DNA of 51,086 nucleotides, from assembly GCF_000499385.1 (NCBI RefSeq), contig NW_013655150.1:1-51086 (forward strand), given 5' to 3'. The stretch is from Eimeria necatrix (taxonomy: Eukaryota > Apicomplexa > Conoidasida > Eucoccidiorida > Eimeriidae). Position numbers and translations under genes: made by a program. Positions 23,601 to 35,345 of the stretch are shown here, piece after piece (the first letter of the stretch is position 1; every line of letters starts with the position of its first letter). The notes under the pieces were generated by a model that was not told where the DNA came from, did no database searches, and saw only the letters and a list, made by a program, of their open reading frames with translations.

Positions 23601-26600
23601 CTGCTGCTGTTGCCTCAACACTGCTGCGGGAAATATCTACTGTTGCAGGTAGGGGTGGTGGGTTGCCGGCGCAGTTGTTGTTGTCGCCTTTGTTGCTGGC
23701 GGTGTTTGCTCACGGTCTATGCCTTGGTATTGTGGGTCCCGCGGCACAACTCCATGCGGTCCTGTCTATTATATCTTCTCTGCCTCAGATGCCGGGGAAG
23801 CAGCTGCTGCAGCTGCAGTAGAAGCAGCAACTGCTGCTACTGCAAGAGAGACGATAGAGCCACCGGAACGCGATACATCGGCTGCGGCGGAGGGGGAAGA
23901 GGCAACAGATGCCACAGCAGCCGCTGCTGCACTCGCCACGGCACTAAAGGCGAAAGCTGCAGCAGCAGCTGCCGCCTTCGACATGCGCAGCAGTGTCTTT
24001 GCAGTTATAGCAGCGAGGAATCCCTTTCTGCTGCACCTGCTGCTCCGCGTTGCTCTTTCTTGTTCAGACGATGAAGCGCTACAGCGTCATGAACAGCTGT
24101 TGCTGCAGGAAAGTTGAACGAAAACAGCAGTGACAATGCAATTTAACAGATGCACTAACAGTTGACGTGACAAACTCATTCAATAAAGCAGCAGCGTGCG
24201 TTTTCTGCTCCGCAGATTATAAAGCAAATAAATGACCTTCATCACCAGGTGTATCCGCAGCTGATCGAAGTGAGGCTGCAGCAAGATGCGCTATGTCTCC
24301 TCAGCATCAGCAAAAATAATGCCGTGCTCAGCATCTGCAGCAACAACAGCGGCACGAACGTTTTGTCCTCACATGTGATTTTGCCATTGCAGCTCCACCT
24401 ACCTGAACAAAAGACATTGCTGCTGGCAATGTTGCAGCATCTAGCTGCAGCAACAGCAGTAGCTCAGCAAAATGGGGAAAACCTGCCTGTGCGGCTGCTG
24501 GAGGCTACTTGGGCTGTTTTCAAGGCCGACAAGAACTTTTCTTTGGTAGCGCCAATGGTTCGATTCTTCACTCGGTCCGTTATGCTGGCTTCCCTGCAGG
24601 GGTGGCTGCTGCTGTCTGAGATTCGTCCACTCTATTGTTCAATGGATTCCAGCTTCTACTGCTGTCACAGCACTGCCTGGTATTGTTGGATGCTATTCTG
24701 TTTTCGCGTTGCAGGGAACAATGCCACGTGTACATACAGCAGCTGCTGCTTTCTTCCGAGGACATGTCCCTTGTGTCTTCAGTTTTTGCTGATCTTATGC
24801 GTTCCCGCTATAAACTGAGGCAGCAGAAGCAGCAGCAGCGCCTCCAGGAATATGGCATTTCCCCAGAAGATCTGCTGCTGTGTACATACATGCTGCCGTG
24901 CCCTAGTGGTTAGTTCTATCCACTGCAGCAGTGGCAGCGACGACACTTCTTCTTCTGTGCGCTTTTGCGTGGAAAGGTGCAGCGAGAGCCACAGCAACGG
25001 CGTGAGCCAAAGCAGAATGAACGGCGAGAACAACTGTTGTCAAACATGTTGCTTTCGCATGTCTGCACGCAGTGGCTGAGAGGAGGAGACAAGCGGCAGC
25101 CCTCGATGTTTGTCTGGGGCTAACAGGGGCCCTTCCAACATCCCCGACCTCTGAAGAGCTTCTGCCAGTCCACGTGAGCACCTGTAAATCTAGTCTGGCG
25201 ATTGGCTTGTGCAAATTTTCTTGGCTGGGGATAGTTTAATTTCAAGCTACACAGTTAGCAAGCTAGCGAGCTGACTGCTAGATGTCCACAGGCTATGGCG
25301 CTTGCTGCTTCTGTAGTTAGCGTGAACGTGGGTGACCTTGGAATTGACGCGTGGTCCTGCTGATACTGCTGCTTGTGCGTTCGCTGTAGGCTGTTGCTGC
25401 AGTTTGTCAGCGGCTGTCAGAAGATTCGGAAACGCCGTTACAGCCCGTCTTTGGACGCCTAGTAAGGCTTTGTCGGCACAACTGGTGGCACGGGCCGTAT
25501 ATCGCAGAACAGTGGGGAACATTGGTTAAGCTGTGCTGGCGGTGCTGCTGTTGTTGCTGCTGCTGCTGCAGCTTTGTCGGGCAGCGCAGCATCTGCCGTC
25601 CCTGGGAGAGTTCCTGTCGTCGGTTGTTTTTCCTGCTCTTATAGCCAGAGAGGTGAGATATCTATAGAGCTCAACGTGACAACAAACACCCAAAAAACGG
25701 TTCAAGAAGGGGCTACAGTTCGAGTAAAACCGTTTACACGTCACACAGACTAGAAACAGCGAGGCACGCGGAAGGAACAAAAGAGCAAAACAACAGATCG
25801 CAAATATGGGAGCAAAGGCGGGCTGCCGGGCATAAACGTCGAAAAAGGCAGCAAGATACCAGTATGTAGCAGCAGCCGCAGGAGGGAGGGCGATAAAAGC
25901 TAGCGTGCGAGACCGACAGCAGCAACGTGCACAGTGGCTTTAGGGGCAGTCGGGAGCAGACACAGGGCTTGGGTAGCAACGGTGATAGGCAGCTGTTCGG
26001 TTTTCAGCCTGTCGAAATTGCTTGCATCGGCAGTTTCCATGCCTTAGGATGTCCATTCAGCTGACAGAGATTCTGTCGGCCTCGACATACCAGGATAGTA
26101 TGTCCAGCAGCACATGGACTATTGCTGGGTCGCGGCTGCGCGCTCAAAAGCAATGAGGACAGCTGTCGTTTATTTACTTTGCTTTCAGGCATGGCAGTCT
26201 CAGTCACTCTGGAAAGGGGTCAGTATTGCAGTGGGAGCCCTCTGGCCGTCGCACAGCGAGACGCTGCTGCAGCACATTCTCAGATTGCCTCAGTAAGATT
26301 GCATTCAGCAGCTACAATGCTTGCTTATGCTCGTGTGTTTTTTTTGTCCGACACTTTTCGCGCTCGTTCGTGCCGCGGCACAATCAATGTAGCAAGGTGC
26401 GTTGAAACGTACTGATGCTGCTGCGGATGCGGTTGTTCTTGCATGCGTGCAGAGAGGCAGGGAAGCCGCTGCTGCAACAACTGCAGCAAAGACTGCCGAT
26501 AACAGCGGAATTATCGGCTTTGCTTGCGCAAGACCCCACGGTACGGAACGTACGCTGTTTGCTGCTGCTGGTCCCGTACCGTAGAGTAACAGTGGCGCGG

Positions 26601-26852
26601 ACTGTGGAGACGGGTCATCTGCGTATGCATGCAGGCTCGGCAGCATTGCCCCCCGTACCTACAGGTCTTGTTGGGTCTGGCGACTTAGACTGGTACTTTG
26701 AAGTTACAAAATTACCTGGTGCTGCGCATACAGCAGCAGCAGTAGCAGCAGCGTGTTCTTTGTATCTTTCAAGGGACGCAGAAAGACCAGGCTCTTCCGA
26801 GTCGATCTCGCTGCTGCTGCCCTTGCTGCAGCAGCGTTGTTGGCGTAGTTAG
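17675..26852 (+). CDS. SYMPK: Symplekin/Pta1-like mRNA 3'-end processing scaffold, many exons
   Basis: Symplekin is the HEAT-repeat scaffold of the cleavage and polyadenylation machinery. Exons placed in phase: 17675-18406, 18671-20236, one from 20456, one from about 23789 to about 24116, one from 24715, 26189-26292, and one from 26453. The diagnostic C-terminal part is seen directly: VFADLMRSRYKLRQQ followed by GISPEDLLLCTYML (compare the symplekin pattern of a leading VF..LL then LxPxELLxALHxID), then AWQSQSLWKGVSIAV...LLQHILRLP (compare 'lWeGFi.c....LLqLPp.qL'), then KPLLQQLQQRLPITAELSAL. The N-terminal half is helical and HEAT-like with a KKRRI basic patch, as in symplekin. Ala, Gln and Ser runs from CAG/GCA triplets inflate the exons. 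Intermediate exons between about 20540 and 26190 are clearly present in pieces (for example 20900-21010, 22380-22510, 22930-23300) but not all junctions are fixed. Start and stop are best guesses. Conservation is low, so the family call is moderate. Confidence 0.65.
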
Positions 26853-27142
26853 TATAACTGCAAGCAGCAGACTGCAAGTGTTTTTCGATCGAAGCAGTGG
26901 CGTTAAGGTCAAAACACCTACAGAAAGCCGAAATCGATGCTTTAAAGTATTTCAAAAAAAATAGTCAAGACCCCCTCTGCCGATAGTGCTCCTCGCGCGG
27001 CTTGAGTAAAAGTCGCTGCCGCATCACCTTTCCAGTTACTTCCCACTGATAACTCGGCATCCCAAAGGGCAACAGTCTGGGAAGCCTGTTTTCCGAACGA
27101 CGCTAAGGGCTGCCCTAGCCTCATTATAGTCTGGGGCCTAGC

Positions 27143-29404
27143 TCAGTTCACATAATTTATCTGTGCAGTCTGACAAAACACCAGCTCGGCGGGTTGCCAC
27201 AACTGCACTTTGTTGTCAAAAGACACGCTTGCCCCAAGCAACGACTGTCTTAAGTGATACACGCTGCTGCTGCTACTGCCGCTGCTGTTCGGTGGGGGCA
27301 CTCGCGCCGTCCGCCAGCAAAAGTCCGTAATGGGGGCTGAGTGTCCCGCATGAACAAACAGGAGCCCCGGCGGCCCCTTTGAATTGCTTCTCGAAGCCTC
27401 ACTTGTCGAACCATCTGCTTGCATTTTATCATCTTGCTGCTGATCTAGATTCTGTTGCTGTTTCCCACTCGCTGCAACGACATCCCAAAGGGCCACAGTG
27501 CCATCCTCGGCGGCCGCTCCAAGCAAGAAAGCGAAGTCGGGGTGGAAATGCACGGTGTTGATTGAAGCCCCTTGTGTAGTGCTGCCTTCTTGCATGTATC
27601 CCACGGACAGAGACAGGAAAGACCTTCGGAGACAACGAGTGTCGAACAATGACACCGTCCCAGACGAGTCTCCAATAGCGAACACACAAGGTTCTTGAGG
27701 GCTCCATGAGACTGCATTTGCCGCAGCTTCCACTGCTGCCGTTGCTGCAACGGCCGTCTCCTGCCGCCAATCCATGAGCAAACAGCTGCTGTCCTCAGCA
27801 GCAATAACTGCGAGTTCTGGGTGATGCGGGTGTTGCTCCACGTCATTTAAGCGTGCACTCGCGTTTCTCTTCTCCCTTGGGCAGCGCATCCTGACTGGGG
27901 ACATCTGAAGTGTCTTACTGGCCAGCTGCACCCCGTCAGGTGCAAAATCGCCGGGTCTTATCCCGCCTTTGCTGCTGCTGCTGCCGTTGCTGGTACTGCC
28001 AACGTCCCACAAACAGCAAACGCCCGCGCAGTCCACAGAGACGAGCCGATTTTTGTCGGCCGCGCTCCAGGCTAGACCCTCGACAGAAGCCTCTCCGTGC
28101 CCCAGAAGAGCCATCTGTGGCTTGGCCACGTTCAGGCTACCCCCCGGAGAACCCCCCGTTGTCGCAGCTGCCGCGGCAGCCTGGGTTGGGGGAGATGGAA
28201 AGGACGGGTGTTTGCTGTAATCCCAGAACAACACCAACCCGTCAGGAGTGCAAGATGCAATGTGCAGAGGGTTAAGAGGACGCAAACGCGCCCGGGAGAC
28301 ATTTCCAGGGTGTACGAGAAGCGCCTTTACTTCTAAAGGCGCTGGGTTTCCTGGCGGGGGCCCGCCACCACGGGTGCATTTGCTGCGAGGCGCAGTAAAG
28401 CCTGCGATATAAACGGCATACAGGACGCAGAAACAGCAGTAAAACGGAGAAACATAACAAATCGTTTCTTCCCGCGCACAATGCACAGCGCAGCAGGCGC
28501 AACAGTGAGTGCATCATTCTAAAGGCGACTACCATGCAACGGTAGAAACAACGCAAAGTGTACGCATAAACTCCGTAGAACAAGCAAAAAATGGCAGAAT
28601 TACGATTGGAGCACAAATGTTCGCTGCAGCCGCATAATCAGTAATGGCAGAGGCGTGCCTGAGTATGTCTCGCAAATCATAGGATCAACCTCCAGAGACG
28701 GCTGAGGCACCCTGGCCTCCGCTTGCACCAAATAATTCTGCTCGCTACCATCTGTGGCAGTTCCCAAAAGCAGTCTCACAGCACCAGACGAGGACGACGC
28801 CTGCGCTGGCGGGAAGCACTCAACCTGAAGCAGCAGCAAGGGAACTAGCTACAGCCGCAAAATGGCGTCACCAGCACAGTTAGCCAAAAATGTAACCGTA
28901 AAACCAAGCAGCGAAGACCTCTTCTTCTAGACCTGTGCTGCTGCTGAAGCTTCAGAACCTTTTTTCATGCTGCAACAATGTGTGCACCCCGACGACACTA
29001 ACGCCTTCAAAGCGCTGATTCCATGCATCGCACAGAAATGCAAACTGTGGATCCCATTTCTAAGGCCTTACTGTCATAGAGGGCCAGTCAAATTTGTGAC
29101 TCAAGATCGTGTCATAGAAAAATGGGGCGTTCTTTCTCCATACTAGATGTCTCTCCTCCATATGCTGATCCAAGCAACTGCTGGAGCCTGAGGAGCTTTC
29201 CGGAGTAATAACGCCTGTGTTACAGCTACTGCTCGTGCTGAAGCACCTGCAGCTAGTGTCGTTGCACCCGCAACTACCGTTGCTGCAGCCGCAGTTACCG
29301 GTAGGCGGCGTTGCCGCCTGCACCACGGGCGAGAGCATTCCCACGGAGATGCTGTCTCTGGGGGCTACTCCTTCTACTTTTGCGTCGACCACGCGGCCCG
29401 TCAC
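27143..29404 (-). CDS. RBBP4/MSI1-type WD40 histone-binding protein, three exons
   Basis: WD40 chaperone of the RBBP4/RbAp48/MSI1 family, a shared subunit of CAF-1, HDAC and related chromatin complexes. Exons: 29404-29072 (donor GTAAGG), 28824-28604 (donor GTAATT), 28382-27143; phases agree and give 597 residues. Family signatures: LVWRKNAPFFYDTILSHKFD then WPSMT (the N-terminal helix that grips histone H4), RLLLGTATDGSEQNYLVQAE, NVSRARLRPLNPLHIASCTP, GLVLFWDYSKHP, LLGHGEASVEGLAWS, then HPHHPELAVIAAED and LLMDWRQE, INTVHFHPDFAFLLGAAAED then GTVALWDV, and finally GHSAPITDFCWR ending in NKVQLWQPAEL. Animal homologues are about 425 residues; the excess is Ala/Ser/Gln insertions and a Cys-rich N-terminus with three C-x-C units. 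An alternative acceptor at 28401 breaks the frame, so 28383 was chosen. Confidence 0.92.
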
Positions 29405-31057
29405 TCATACAACAAGAAATATGGGTTATATTTCTTTAGAAGGGGAGAAGATCACCAGACACTCCAAGGAATAAAGCTGCAACACCATAGGTAACTGCTT
29501 GCTCGTGTAGTGTTCCCTTCGCTTCCAGAGGAGAGTCAAGACACACAGCAGGATTACACACTCACTCAAAATCAAGCCTGGTACGGAGCAGTTGTACCGA
29601 TTCGTGTATAAGCAATGTTGCGAAACACAAATAGCAGTTTTTGGGGCTGCATGAGCTTACCTCCATGGGGCTGCCACTGGCATGCGCTAAAAGTCCCAGT
29701 ACTATCCACGTCTATGACAAATGAATTTTTCACAACACGTCTGCTCTGTCCAGTGGTGAATTAACATTTTCTTGGTGTAGTGGAGCTACTGGTTGAGCAG
29801 CTTTGGCCTCTCGAGGGGTATTGCATAACTGTAGTGTCAACGTTCACTCCGCTACACGCGGCTCTCTGCGATACTGTAAATGCCGCAGGATCTAGTTCAA
29901 AATTTGTATACGTTGAGATACATGATATCCTGGGGCATTCTCAGAAATTACAGCCGGGTGGATGCAACTAGAAGGTGATGGCGCAGTTGGTGCAGGTCGT
30001 GTGTTGTCTTTGTAGCGGCGCACTTCCAACCTTCCGTACACGGCATGATTACGACCATTTAATTTAAGCGACATTACAGATTAGGCTGGTGCATCAGCGA
30101 TCCCTTTTTGTCCATTGATATCGCTTCATGTTGAGGAGGCGGCACTCAGTTGTGTCGTCCTTTCGTTCTGGGACCTTTTATTAGTGGACGCGGTTCGAAC
30201 TGGGTTGACCGATTTTCACTCGTTTATATGCTGTGGCATAGTGAATGTTGAGAACGCTTCTGCTCTTTCGCTATGGAATACGTGATGTGGATGATAGTCT
30301 CCGAATGTTGAGGTCTACGCATATAGAGCAAGAAGTACGGGGATTTCATATGTCGGCTAGGTGTGTCTCCACAGAGAGAAAAGCGCTTCGGCTTACTCAC
30401 GGGCCCTTTGCCTGGGGCACGCCCATCTCCTTGGTGATAATCGTCCCCATCAGAAATACGGGAACGGCGTCAGTAGGTGCAGAGTGAAAACAACTCTAAA
30501 AGAGAAATGTGTCTCTTTCTATTTTGACTGTTACAGTAAGTGTCACATGAAGCTTCAGAGTGCCAAGTCAGTCAGTGTATATCCTAGCAGCAGGCACTTC
30601 GTCCAAGCGTACGCTAACCGATGGGATCCTGAGGCAGAACAGAATATGTAATGCTGTAGGGAAAGAGCGCGTCTAGAATAGAATACTTTGGATGGTAAGA
30701 CAACGCTTCTGCTACCTGATATCGCGCGCGCCTCGTAAGTGGGCAGTGGTGATAGGCGGGGAGATCTAGCCGACGAGCCACGGAATGACTGCAACACATT
30801 GAGCGGGTGAAAATGAGGGGAACATGATGTTCCGCGTATGCTGAAGGCTTGGCATTGCGAATCAATGACTGAACCGAAAGTTTCAGGTGAGCAGGATTAA
30901 TGACGTGTTTTCTCTCACACTAGTTTCTTTCGTATCACGTAACAGGAAGCATCAATATATAGCGCTATCGACTCTGATTTTCGGAGGCCTGTAGGGCGGT
31001 GTAATCAATCAGACGCTGCTTAGGTCGTTATACGGATATAGTGCGAAGCTGCCTCCC
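29405..31057. other. Intergenic stretch between the WD40 gene and the retroelement
   Basis: I see no conserved coding sequence. Open frames are short. A box-B-like GGTTCGAACTG at about 30187 has no matching tRNA fold around it. The right end borders the truncated RT fragment, so part of this may be decayed element sequence. Confidence 0.4.
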
Positions 31058-31995
31058 CTAGGAGAAAGTACCCTTGAGAGTGAAATCGACAAAGGGGCGC
31101 GCCGCGTCGGTGTACTCCGGACTCATAAGCGTACGACAGGAATTGATAATTTCGAGCATTGAGGGGCCTTTCATTTCGTTAGTCAGCAATTCGGCTCTCG
31201 CACGAATGGCTTGTACTCTGCAGACTTTGCACGCTGCGCGCTGATAGTTCATCCGATGTAGATTGAGCAAATTACTTAGGCCTTGCTGCAGGAGGGAAAC
31301 GTACCCAGGGACGTCGAAACTATAGACAAAAACGTCAACTAAGTACGCTTTGACGCCCTGTCCTAGTAAAGGCTGTTGATTGGCATGTTGGCCTGAAACA
31401 TGACTGGGGAACACTTGAGGCCACAAGGCATAACTCGATACTCGAATACTCCCAAGACGGAACGGAAGGCCGTCCTCCAGCGAACTTCCTTAGCCATACG
31501 TATCTGATGGAATCCTGCTTCAAGGTCCAGAATGGAAAAATACTTGGCGCCTCCCTGCACCTCCAGAATGGTTTGAAGAGAAGGTAGTTGAAACTCAGGG
31601 GCTATCGTAGGGGCATTCAAAGCCGAGTAATTGACAACCATACGCATCTTCGGCTCCCCCGAACCATCATCGTGTTTGTCGACCATAATCGTAGGAGAGC
31701 AGATAGGCGAATACGTTGTTCCTATCAATCTATTGTCCGACAATTTAGCTATCTCCTGATTGTGGAATTTAAGCTGATCTGGTGTCATAAGGCAAATTGC
31801 ATACTTCTCCGGGAGTTTTTCAGGTACAGGTAAGATATCATGGTCATGAGGGCGCTTTGGCGCCAATCCCTTAGACAATTTGTCTGGAAAGACCGCCAAA
31901 TACTCCCGCAGCACCTTGATAATATGTGGCAGGTGTGTAGAGCAGGGCATATTATCTTCCACAGGCGTGAATCTCAAAGGGGATATCCTGTGCAT
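31058..31995 (-). pseudogene. Broken gypsy-type reverse transcriptase
   Basis: Two overlapping frames (31995-31363 and 31426-31058) carry RT motifs in order: LPEKYAICLMTPDQLKFHNQ region, RMVVNYSALN, YFSILDLEAGFHQIRM (first catalytic Asp), TAFRSVLGVFEYRVMPCGL, and then, in the second frame, AYLVDVFVYS where an active enzyme has Y-x-D-D. A frame change around 31363-31426 and replacement of one catalytic Asp make it inactive. The fragment stops before a recognisable RNase H. Confidence 0.9.
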
Positions 31996-32458
31996 CTGTC
32001 GACTTTATCCAATTGTGGCATTGTGTGTGCGCTAGTTTAGCCGTAGGCCAGAGAGAGTTTCCTCATCACCCGCTGCCGCTGAGACAGCGGGTGATGAAAC
32101 AGCGAAACAGCGCGCCTGGCCATTCGCCGGATAACCTCCACCGACGAACCATTTTTTGGCAAAGCCAGTGCGACATGCAAGCCTTGCAATGGTGCCCTGA
32201 GACTCTTTGTGCTAGCATTTGCTTGGTGAATGAGCGACACTACCCGTACCTTCGCCTTTGTCTTCGCATGGGACTTTTATCTTTTGGGTGGTGGGCGCAA
32301 GAATATGGCGGCCTGCTCCGCGAACATGCGCGCCACATGCTTGGCCAATATCTCACAGGATTGCTCGGCAGGGATCCTTGGATGTACTCCTATAGGGCTG
32401 TCTCCCTGCAGTTTTTCGTCACCAGTCCTGACGACGGGTAGCTTGCACCACTTGCCGT

Positions 32459-32866
32459 TCACATACGTTCTCTGCTCTTCTGACTGAAGTACCAGGCTAC
32501 CTTATGTTCAGTCAGCCAATCCAACCCCAGTACTAAGACACAGGGAATGAGCCACACTAAGAAGCCTCCCGAGAAACGTGCATCTCCGCACCATATCGCC
32601 AACCCCGTCACGTCACGATCAATGCGCAATTGTTCACCGGTAGCTACTGTGAACCTATGCTCTTCTGGAAGTCGCCGCACCTTGAGCTGGAGCCGTTCGA
32701 CAGTTTCACAACTAATGAAGCTTTTCGTGGCCTCTGTGTCTAACAACGCCTCATATGGGCTCCCTATGCCCTCAACTCGGAGCACCCCTGTCGCACCCAC
32801 ATAGCACGATGCTTCCCCTTGGTTGTAAGTGTTCTTCGCGAGAGTCTCCCGCCACCACTGCGGCAC
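32459..32866 (-). pseudogene. Retropepsin-like protease fragment
   Basis: The frame carries YEALLDTEATKSFISCETVE, the position of the D-T/S-G catalytic triad (here D-T-E, so the Gly is replaced), followed by LRIDRDVTGLAIWCGDARF and VLVLGLDWLTEHKVAWYF, the typical 'L-G-x-D-W-L' end of gypsy proteases. Upstream sequence to about 33030 is basic and probably the gag-protease linker. The D-T-E replacement suggests loss of activity. Confidence 0.85.
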
Positions 32867-33065
32867 AATCTTTGCTTCTTCTGGCCTGTAACCCTCTTCT
32901 GTTGCCTCTGTAGACTTCCCACTGCTGTCCCTCTTCTCACACGGGGCCTCTTCGCTCCGCGTTTCCAGTGGCGGCTGAATCCTTTGCGCGTCCTCATCTC
33001 TTGTATTAGCTCTATCCTCCGCGTTGAGTAGTTTGTCCCCCTACTCGAGGGAGACTGGAATGGTA

Positions 33066-34336
33066 TTAGTGTAGTACACAGCGCCTTCTGCTGCGACTAC
33101 GCTGCTACTGGCCCACGAATAGGGCACTCTTTGAAAAACCTTCTACTTTCGATGCATCTCTCATGAAAAAGATACCAAATTATCAACTGCAGCTGCCATC
33201 TTTCAAGTTCTCAAATTAATTTTTCTTAATGTTCCCCCAACTCAGGGTTCTTGCTTTTTTGTTCCTGTGGGCCGATGTCCCGCGACGGTGCTTGTAGTGC
33301 ACAGCACCTACTGCTGCGACTACGCTGCTACCTGCACCCCTCGAGTAGGGGCCTACGATAACCGTCTACCTACGGCGCATTTCCTTGAAACAGTAGCCTA
33401 AACATCACGAAATACATTTATTCATAGTTTTTCAAAATCTGTTCTCTCCAAAATCCCCCCCACTCGGGGTTCTCGCCTCCTAGGCCCTGTGGGGAGGACG
33501 CCTGCGCCGGTGCTGGCGCTATCGCCAGCCCCAATCTCCGGGTATTTTCAGGCACGTCTAGTTTATATACGCTAATTCGCTGACAAATTGGCTTAATTCG
33601 ATTTTATTAAGAATGTCCTGTCCTCGTACCGTATTATGACCTCTTGTAGGTCACCGGCTAGCTATTTTCTGTAGGTCACCAGCAAGCCTTATTCTAGTGC
33701 CTGTGCACTACCGTGCCAGCCCCAGTCTTCGGGTATTCACAGACTTGTCTAGTCTACGCATGCTAATTTAGTGGTCAGTTGCCTTACTTCGTTACTAGTA
33801 AGAAGTTTTCGCGCTCTCCCAGCTTCTCAACCTCTTATATGTCACCCGCTAGCTACCCTCTTAAAGTCACCAGGAAGCCCTATTGCTTTTAGTGCGTAGG
33901 CACTACACTAGGGCTTGCTGGTGACATATAGAGGATAGCTAACTGATGACCAATAAGCGGTTAAGAGGTTGAGACGCGGATTGAGAGCTGTAACATCTTA
34001 CTAGTGAAATAGAAAAGCAATTTATTGGCAAATTAACATGTATATACTGGAAATGCCTGCGAATGCCCTTAGATTTGGGCTGCAGACAACGCTGGCACCG
34101 GTGCGCGTCACATCCTCACAGGACCAGCAGAACGAGAACCAAAAGAAGTGACTTTTATGAAATATGGTTTTGGGAACTTGAAACAAAATGGTCTTTTTAA
34201 TAACTTAGCAGACGTTACGAGACCGATGGGTCTGTAGAAGAGAAGATTTTTTGGAACGCCAGAGTTGTGGGTCGTGCAGCATCGTAGACGCTGTAGAGAA
34301 GGCAGTGTACTACAATTGTAGTGCCTGCGCACTACA
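33066..34336. repeat. Nested LTR cluster with tandem and inverted copies
   Basis: Sequence related to the LTR at 49304-49715. From the left: a first copy of the LTR 5' part begins TGTAGTACACAG near 33066; a second copy begins TGTAGTGCACAGCACC near 33290 and runs to the end-like tip CTAGTGCCTGTGCACTAC near 33711; then a second copy of the 3' part only (about 33711-33905); then an inverted copy (about 33908-34314) ending in GTGTACTACA; then a 20-bp tip at 34317-34336 reading TGTAGTGCCTGCGCACTACA. The cluster sits between gag and protease of the outer element. Flanks ATTAG (left) and ACTAG (right) are a weak target-site duplication candidate (4 of 5). Confidence 0.8.
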
Positions 34337-34427
34337 ACTAGGGCCGGCCGCTACCGCACACGTCACACCCTTGCCGTGGGTAGGTGGCCTAGAATGCTTT
34401 TCTCCAACCACGTCTAGTCCCTGTTGT

Positions 34428-35345
34428 TTAAGCTGTCATTCCTCTCAGCGATGGGACGGGTGGGCTGTCTACTGCTCTGGCCCTCTGTCTCACTCCTGCC
34501 TCGGTCGTATGCAGGACAGTCCTGACCATAGTGTCCCACAACTCCACACTTTTTACAGGCCTCACCCGGACGCTTGGTACGTTCTCCCTTGCTTGGACAA
34601 ACGCGTGCCGAGTGTCCTCGACCCAGACACTCATAGTCGTTCCGGAGTTTCCCTCTTGACCACTTTCGTTCTCCTGGTTCTTACGGGGTCCACTTGCGTG
34701 AACAGCCGCTCTCATGGCTCGATTTCTCCTTTCTCGCAGCTGTAGAGCTATATGTTTAGGTTGGTAGAGTCGCGCTGCGGCTGCTGCCGCTTGCTCCCAT
34801 GAAGGGTACTTCACCTGCCCCTTATTGGCTATGAGAAGATGAAGGTCCGTTGGTAGCCGTGTGCAATAATAGCCAGCGAGTTCTTCGGGGGCGACCCCAC
34901 GCCGCATTCCGCTACAGCCGCAAAATGTTCCGTGTACTCCTCAGGGTTTCCGTTCCACCGTGCCTTAGCCAACTCCCTCAAGAAAAGGCTCTGCTACAGC
35001 GTTTTGTCGAGGCTTTCTAAAAGCCTGCGTTATACCGCTTCCCAGTCACTTAGATCGATAGTCCGCCGTAAATACATCAAAAAGCTCGCCCCCATCAGTA
35101 GCATCACATGGCTCTAGCAATAAAGTGTATGCGTGGAAATAACTACTGTGCAGGAGTGAGTCACGGCGACGAGCGGGAGAAATGCCATATACGAAAAATT
35201 CATGTGAGTATTCAAGAGGTGTCACACAGCTGTACGGTGGCCGCATACACCTACAGCTCCTCGGGGGTATTCCAAGGACTACAAAGAGAATTGTCTGAAA
35301 AGTCTGGTGTTCAGGCAGCATTATTACCTCAAACTTCTGCACCAC
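34428..35345 (-). pseudogene. Broken gag with CCHC zinc knuckles
   Basis: Pieces in different frames: a stretch at about 34890-34980 with RWNGNPEEYTEHFAAVAE, then VAPEELAGYYCTRLPTDLH and YPSWEQAAAAAARLYQPKH, as in gypsy capsid. In another frame (about 34640-34510) lies a good C-x2-C-x4-H-x4-C knuckle (CKKCGVVGHYGQDC), preceded by a degenerate one lacking its first Cys (ECLGRGHSARVC). The frame change between capsid and knuckle shows decay. Confidence 0.75.

Larger units (their letters stand above)
31058..35345 (-). mobile_element. Decayed Ty3/gypsy LTR retrotransposon (gag, protease, RT), split by nested LTRs
   Basis: Element orientation is minus: gag pieces at 34428-35345, then a nested LTR cluster (33066-34336), then protease (32459-32866) and reverse transcriptase (31058-31995). 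RNase H, integrase and the element's own LTRs were not found, so the 3' half seems lost. Each domain is a broken frame rather than one open polyprotein. The order gag-PR-RT and the RT sequence type place it in Ty3/gypsy. Codon use and composition lack the CAG-run character of the host genes. Confidence 0.88.

Noticed and set aside
28383..28402. Acceptor at 28402 for exon 3 of the RBBP4-like gene
   Set aside because: The phase does not match any exon 2 donor; the acceptor ending at 28383 keeps the frame.
30180..30210. Possible tRNA box B (GGTTCGAACTG)
   Set aside because: No matching A box, anticodon arm or acceptor stem in the 80 bp upstream.
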